Below are positions 62,555 through 64,000 of a DNA stretch of 64,000 nucleotides, in pieces; the stretch's first letter is position 1; the number at the start of each line of letters is the position of its first letter. Position numbers and translations under genes: made by a program. The notes beneath the pieces were generated by a model that did no database searches, was not told the DNA's origin, and saw nothing but the letters and a program-made list of their open reading frames with translations. The DNA is from Bin5 sp965208965 (GTDB lineage: Bacteria; Chloroflexota; Anaerolineae; Caldilineales; Caldilineaceae). The stretch lies in NCBI GenBank assembly GCA_965208965.1, contig OZ242384.1, forward strand, positions 5,084,001 to 5,148,000, written 5' to 3'.

Positions 62555-63553
62555 ATGCCGCGACCAGTAACGCTCTTCACAGGTCAGTGGGCGGACTTGC
62601 CTTTCGAGACCATCTGCGAAAAGGCCAAACAGTTCGGCTATGACGGTCTGGAGCTTGCCTGTTGGGGCGATCACTTCGAGGTGGACAAGGCCCTGGAAGA
62701 CGACAGTTATGTACAGGGGCGCTGGGACACGCTGAACAAGCACGGTCTGCAATGTTTCGCTATCAGCAACCACCTGGTCGGTCAGGCAGTCGCTGACCGC
62801 ATAGATGAGCGCCACGAAAGCATTCTGCCGCCGCGCCTCTGGGGCGATGGCACGGAAGACGGCGTTCGCGCCCGTGCAGCAGAGGAGATGAAGGACACCG
62901 CACGTGCCGCGGCAAAATTCGGCGTGAAAGTCGTGCCGGGATTTACCGGCTCGCCGATCTGGCACATGGTCTACTCCTTTCCGCCGAACCCGCCCGATTT
63001 TCTGGAAAAGGGTTTGGCTCTCTTTGCCGAACTGTGGACTCCGATACTGGATGTCTTCAGCGAGAACGGGGTGAAGTTCGGACTTGAAGTTCATCCCACC
63101 GAGATCGCTTTCGATATCCACAGCGCCCAGAACGCCATCGACGCCCTGAACGGCCACGAGGCCTTCGGCTTCAATTACGACCCGAGTCACTTCGGATATC
63201 AAGGAGTAGACTACGTCGGATTCATCCGCCGTTTCGCCGATCGCATCTTCCATGTGCATATGAAGGACGTGGGCTGGTCGGACAGTGGCAGGGAAGCGGG
63301 TGTCTTTGGCGGCCATGCCGAATTTGGCGACCATCGCCGCTTCTGGGACTTCCGCTCGGTTGGGCGCGGCAAGATCGACTTTGAGGAGATCATGCGGGCG
63401 TTGAACGATATCGGCTACAACGGACCACTCTCGATCGAATGGGAGGACGCGGGCATGGACCGAGAGCACGGCGCCACCGAATCCTGTGCCTACACCCGCC
63501 AGATTGACTTTGCGCCGTCCGAGATCGCCTTTGACGCGGCCTTTGCCGAATAG
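62555..63553 (+). CDS. Sugar phosphate isomerase/epimerase (xylose isomerase-like TIM barrel)
   Basis: A 332-residue AP_endonuc_2-type barrel. Metal-site candidates are FGLEVHPTEIAFD (Glu, His), FGFNYDPSHFGYQG (Asp, His), RIFHVHMKDVGW and LSIEWEDAGMD (Glu). The pattern suits 2-keto-myo-inositol or hydroxypyruvate-type isomerases. AAGGAGGA stands four bases before the ATG; the frame start at 62462 is too far upstream. It is followed by a Gfo/Idh gene. Confidence 0.9.
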   Translation: MPRPVTLFTGQWADLPFETICEKAKQFGYDGLELACWGDHFEVDKALEDDSYVQGRWDTLNKHGLQCFAISNHLVGQAVADRIDERHESILPPRLWGDGTEDGVRARAAEEMKDTARAAAKFGVKVVPGFTGSPIWHMVYSFPPNPPDFLEKGLALFAELWTPILDVFSENGVKFGLEVHPTEIAFDIHSAQNAIDALNGHEAFGFNYDPSHFGYQGVDYVGFIRRFADRIFHVHMKDVGWSDSGREAGVFGGHAEFGDHRRFWDFRSVGRGKIDFEEIMRALNDIGYNGPLSIEWEDAGMDREHGATESCAYTRQIDFAPSEIAFDAAFAE

Positions 63554-63639
63554 TTGGCGGCTTTGACAGTGGGGGCGGTCAGCCAGCGGGCGGCCGCCCA
63601 TTTCATGCCAGTAATCAAGAACAGATAAGGGACTGACCA

Positions 63640-64000
63640 ATGAGTGAAGGATCCGGTTTCACTTCGATGGCTGGGGCGCGGGCTGAAGGCGACGCCCCGG
63701 AGATCGGTGTCGGTATGCTGGGCTATGCCTTTATGGGCAAGGCCCACAGCCATGCGATGTTGAACATTGCCCACATGATGTACCCCCCGCCTGCCGTGCC
63801 GAGGTTGGTAGGCATCGCGGGACGCGACGAACAAGCTGTAGCCGAGGCTGCCAGACGCTACGGATACGACGGCTACTACACCGACTGGCGGGCGATGCTC
63901 GACAACGACGACATCCAGCTGTTCGATAACGGCGGACCGAACGATACCCACGCGGATCCCTGCATTCTGGCCGCCGAACGCGGCAAGCACATCCTGTGTG
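63640..64000 (+). CDS. Gfo/Idh/MocA oxidoreductase, cut by window end
   Basis: The first 120 residues of an NAD(P)-dependent dehydrogenase: a short leader, IGVGMLGYAFMGKAHSHAM nucleotide fold, AVAEAARRYGYDGYYTDWRAML, and DNGGPNDTHADPCILAAERGKHILC just before the EKP motif would come. No stop within the window. It probably cooperates with the isomerase 86 bases upstream. Confidence 0.85.
   Translation, partial: MSEGSGFTSMAGARAEGDAPEIGVGMLGYAFMGKAHSHAMLNIAHMMYPPPAVPRLVGIAGRDEQAVAEAARRYGYDGYYTDWRAMLDNDDIQLFDNGGPNDTHADPCILAAERGKHILC

Noticed and set aside
1..64000. CRISPR array, prophage or integrated plasmid
   Set aside because: No regularly spaced repeats, no phage structural genes and no replication genes were seen.

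Overview
The window reads as a GC-rich chromosomal segment of an aerobic, free-living bacterium, most likely Chloroflexota (Caldilineales/Anaerolineae-like). That placement is an inference. It rests on a type A2 haem-copper oxidase cluster with CtaG, SURF1 and a small subunit IV, the many MFS permeases, sugar-acid dehydratases, Gfo/Idh oxidoreductases and sulfatase-type genes, and the style of the intergenic repeats. There are no rRNA or tRNA genes, no CRISPR array and no phage. The only complete mobile element is one IS701-type insertion sequence at 55.9-57.4 kb.

Layout. 0-7 kb: housekeeping genes glyA, radA and an O-methyltransferase on the plus strand, facing leuS, an MTH1187-type protein and a HIT protein on the minus strand. 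7.3-9.1 kb: a DUF433/DUF5615 toxin-antitoxin-like pair with a frameshifted second member, then a Cof-type HAD phosphatase. 9.2-16 kb: a carbohydrate-acid block in which msrA, an amidohydrolase, a sulfatase and an enolase-superfamily dehydratase form a tight minus-strand operon, next to a mannonate-dehydratase homologue and a CE7 acetyl-xylan esterase. 16.6-28.5 kb: a 1064-residue Asp-box propeller protein, three MFS transporters, a P-loop kinase-like protein, a nucleoside hydrolase, an amidohydrolase/YIP1 pair and an SRPBCC protein. 28.6-33.7 kb: a minus-strand run of VOC protein, sugar isomerase, Gfo/Idh oxidoreductase, class C-type serine hydrolase and MFS transporter.

33.8-40.2 kb holds the cytochrome c oxidase operon (coxB-coxA-subunit IV-coxC-ctaG-FixH-like-SURF1, minus strand). 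It is preceded by the best promoter in the window (TTGACA-N17-TACAAT). 40.7-41.7 kb encodes a tyrosine-recombinase-like protein that appears to have lost its catalytic residues; a three-copy TGTCC repeat with an exact 10-bp period lies upstream. Next come lepA-rsmA, a degenerate Lgt-like membrane protein, and a packed four-gene operon (9-TM protein, NAD(P)HX epimerase, DUF456 protein, thiamine pyrophosphokinase). 49-53 kb is the complete aspartate-to-NAD operon nadC-nadA-nadB. 53-55.8 kb carries sirohaem genes (SUMT and a Met8-like dehydrogenase) and a FolK-FolP fusion.

57.6-64 kb: a secreted HNH-TPR-SH3 protein whose C-terminal Excalibur domain is hidden by two compensating frameshifts, a phytanoyl-CoA dioxygenase homologue, a zinc alcohol dehydrogenase, a zinc-ribbon/LysM membrane protein, a sugar isomerase and the start of a Gfo/Idh oxidoreductase cut by the window end. 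Several genes carry isolated +1/-1 shifts (7.4, 56.1, 56.6, 58.75 and 58.86 kb), so decay and assembly indels both have to be considered there.
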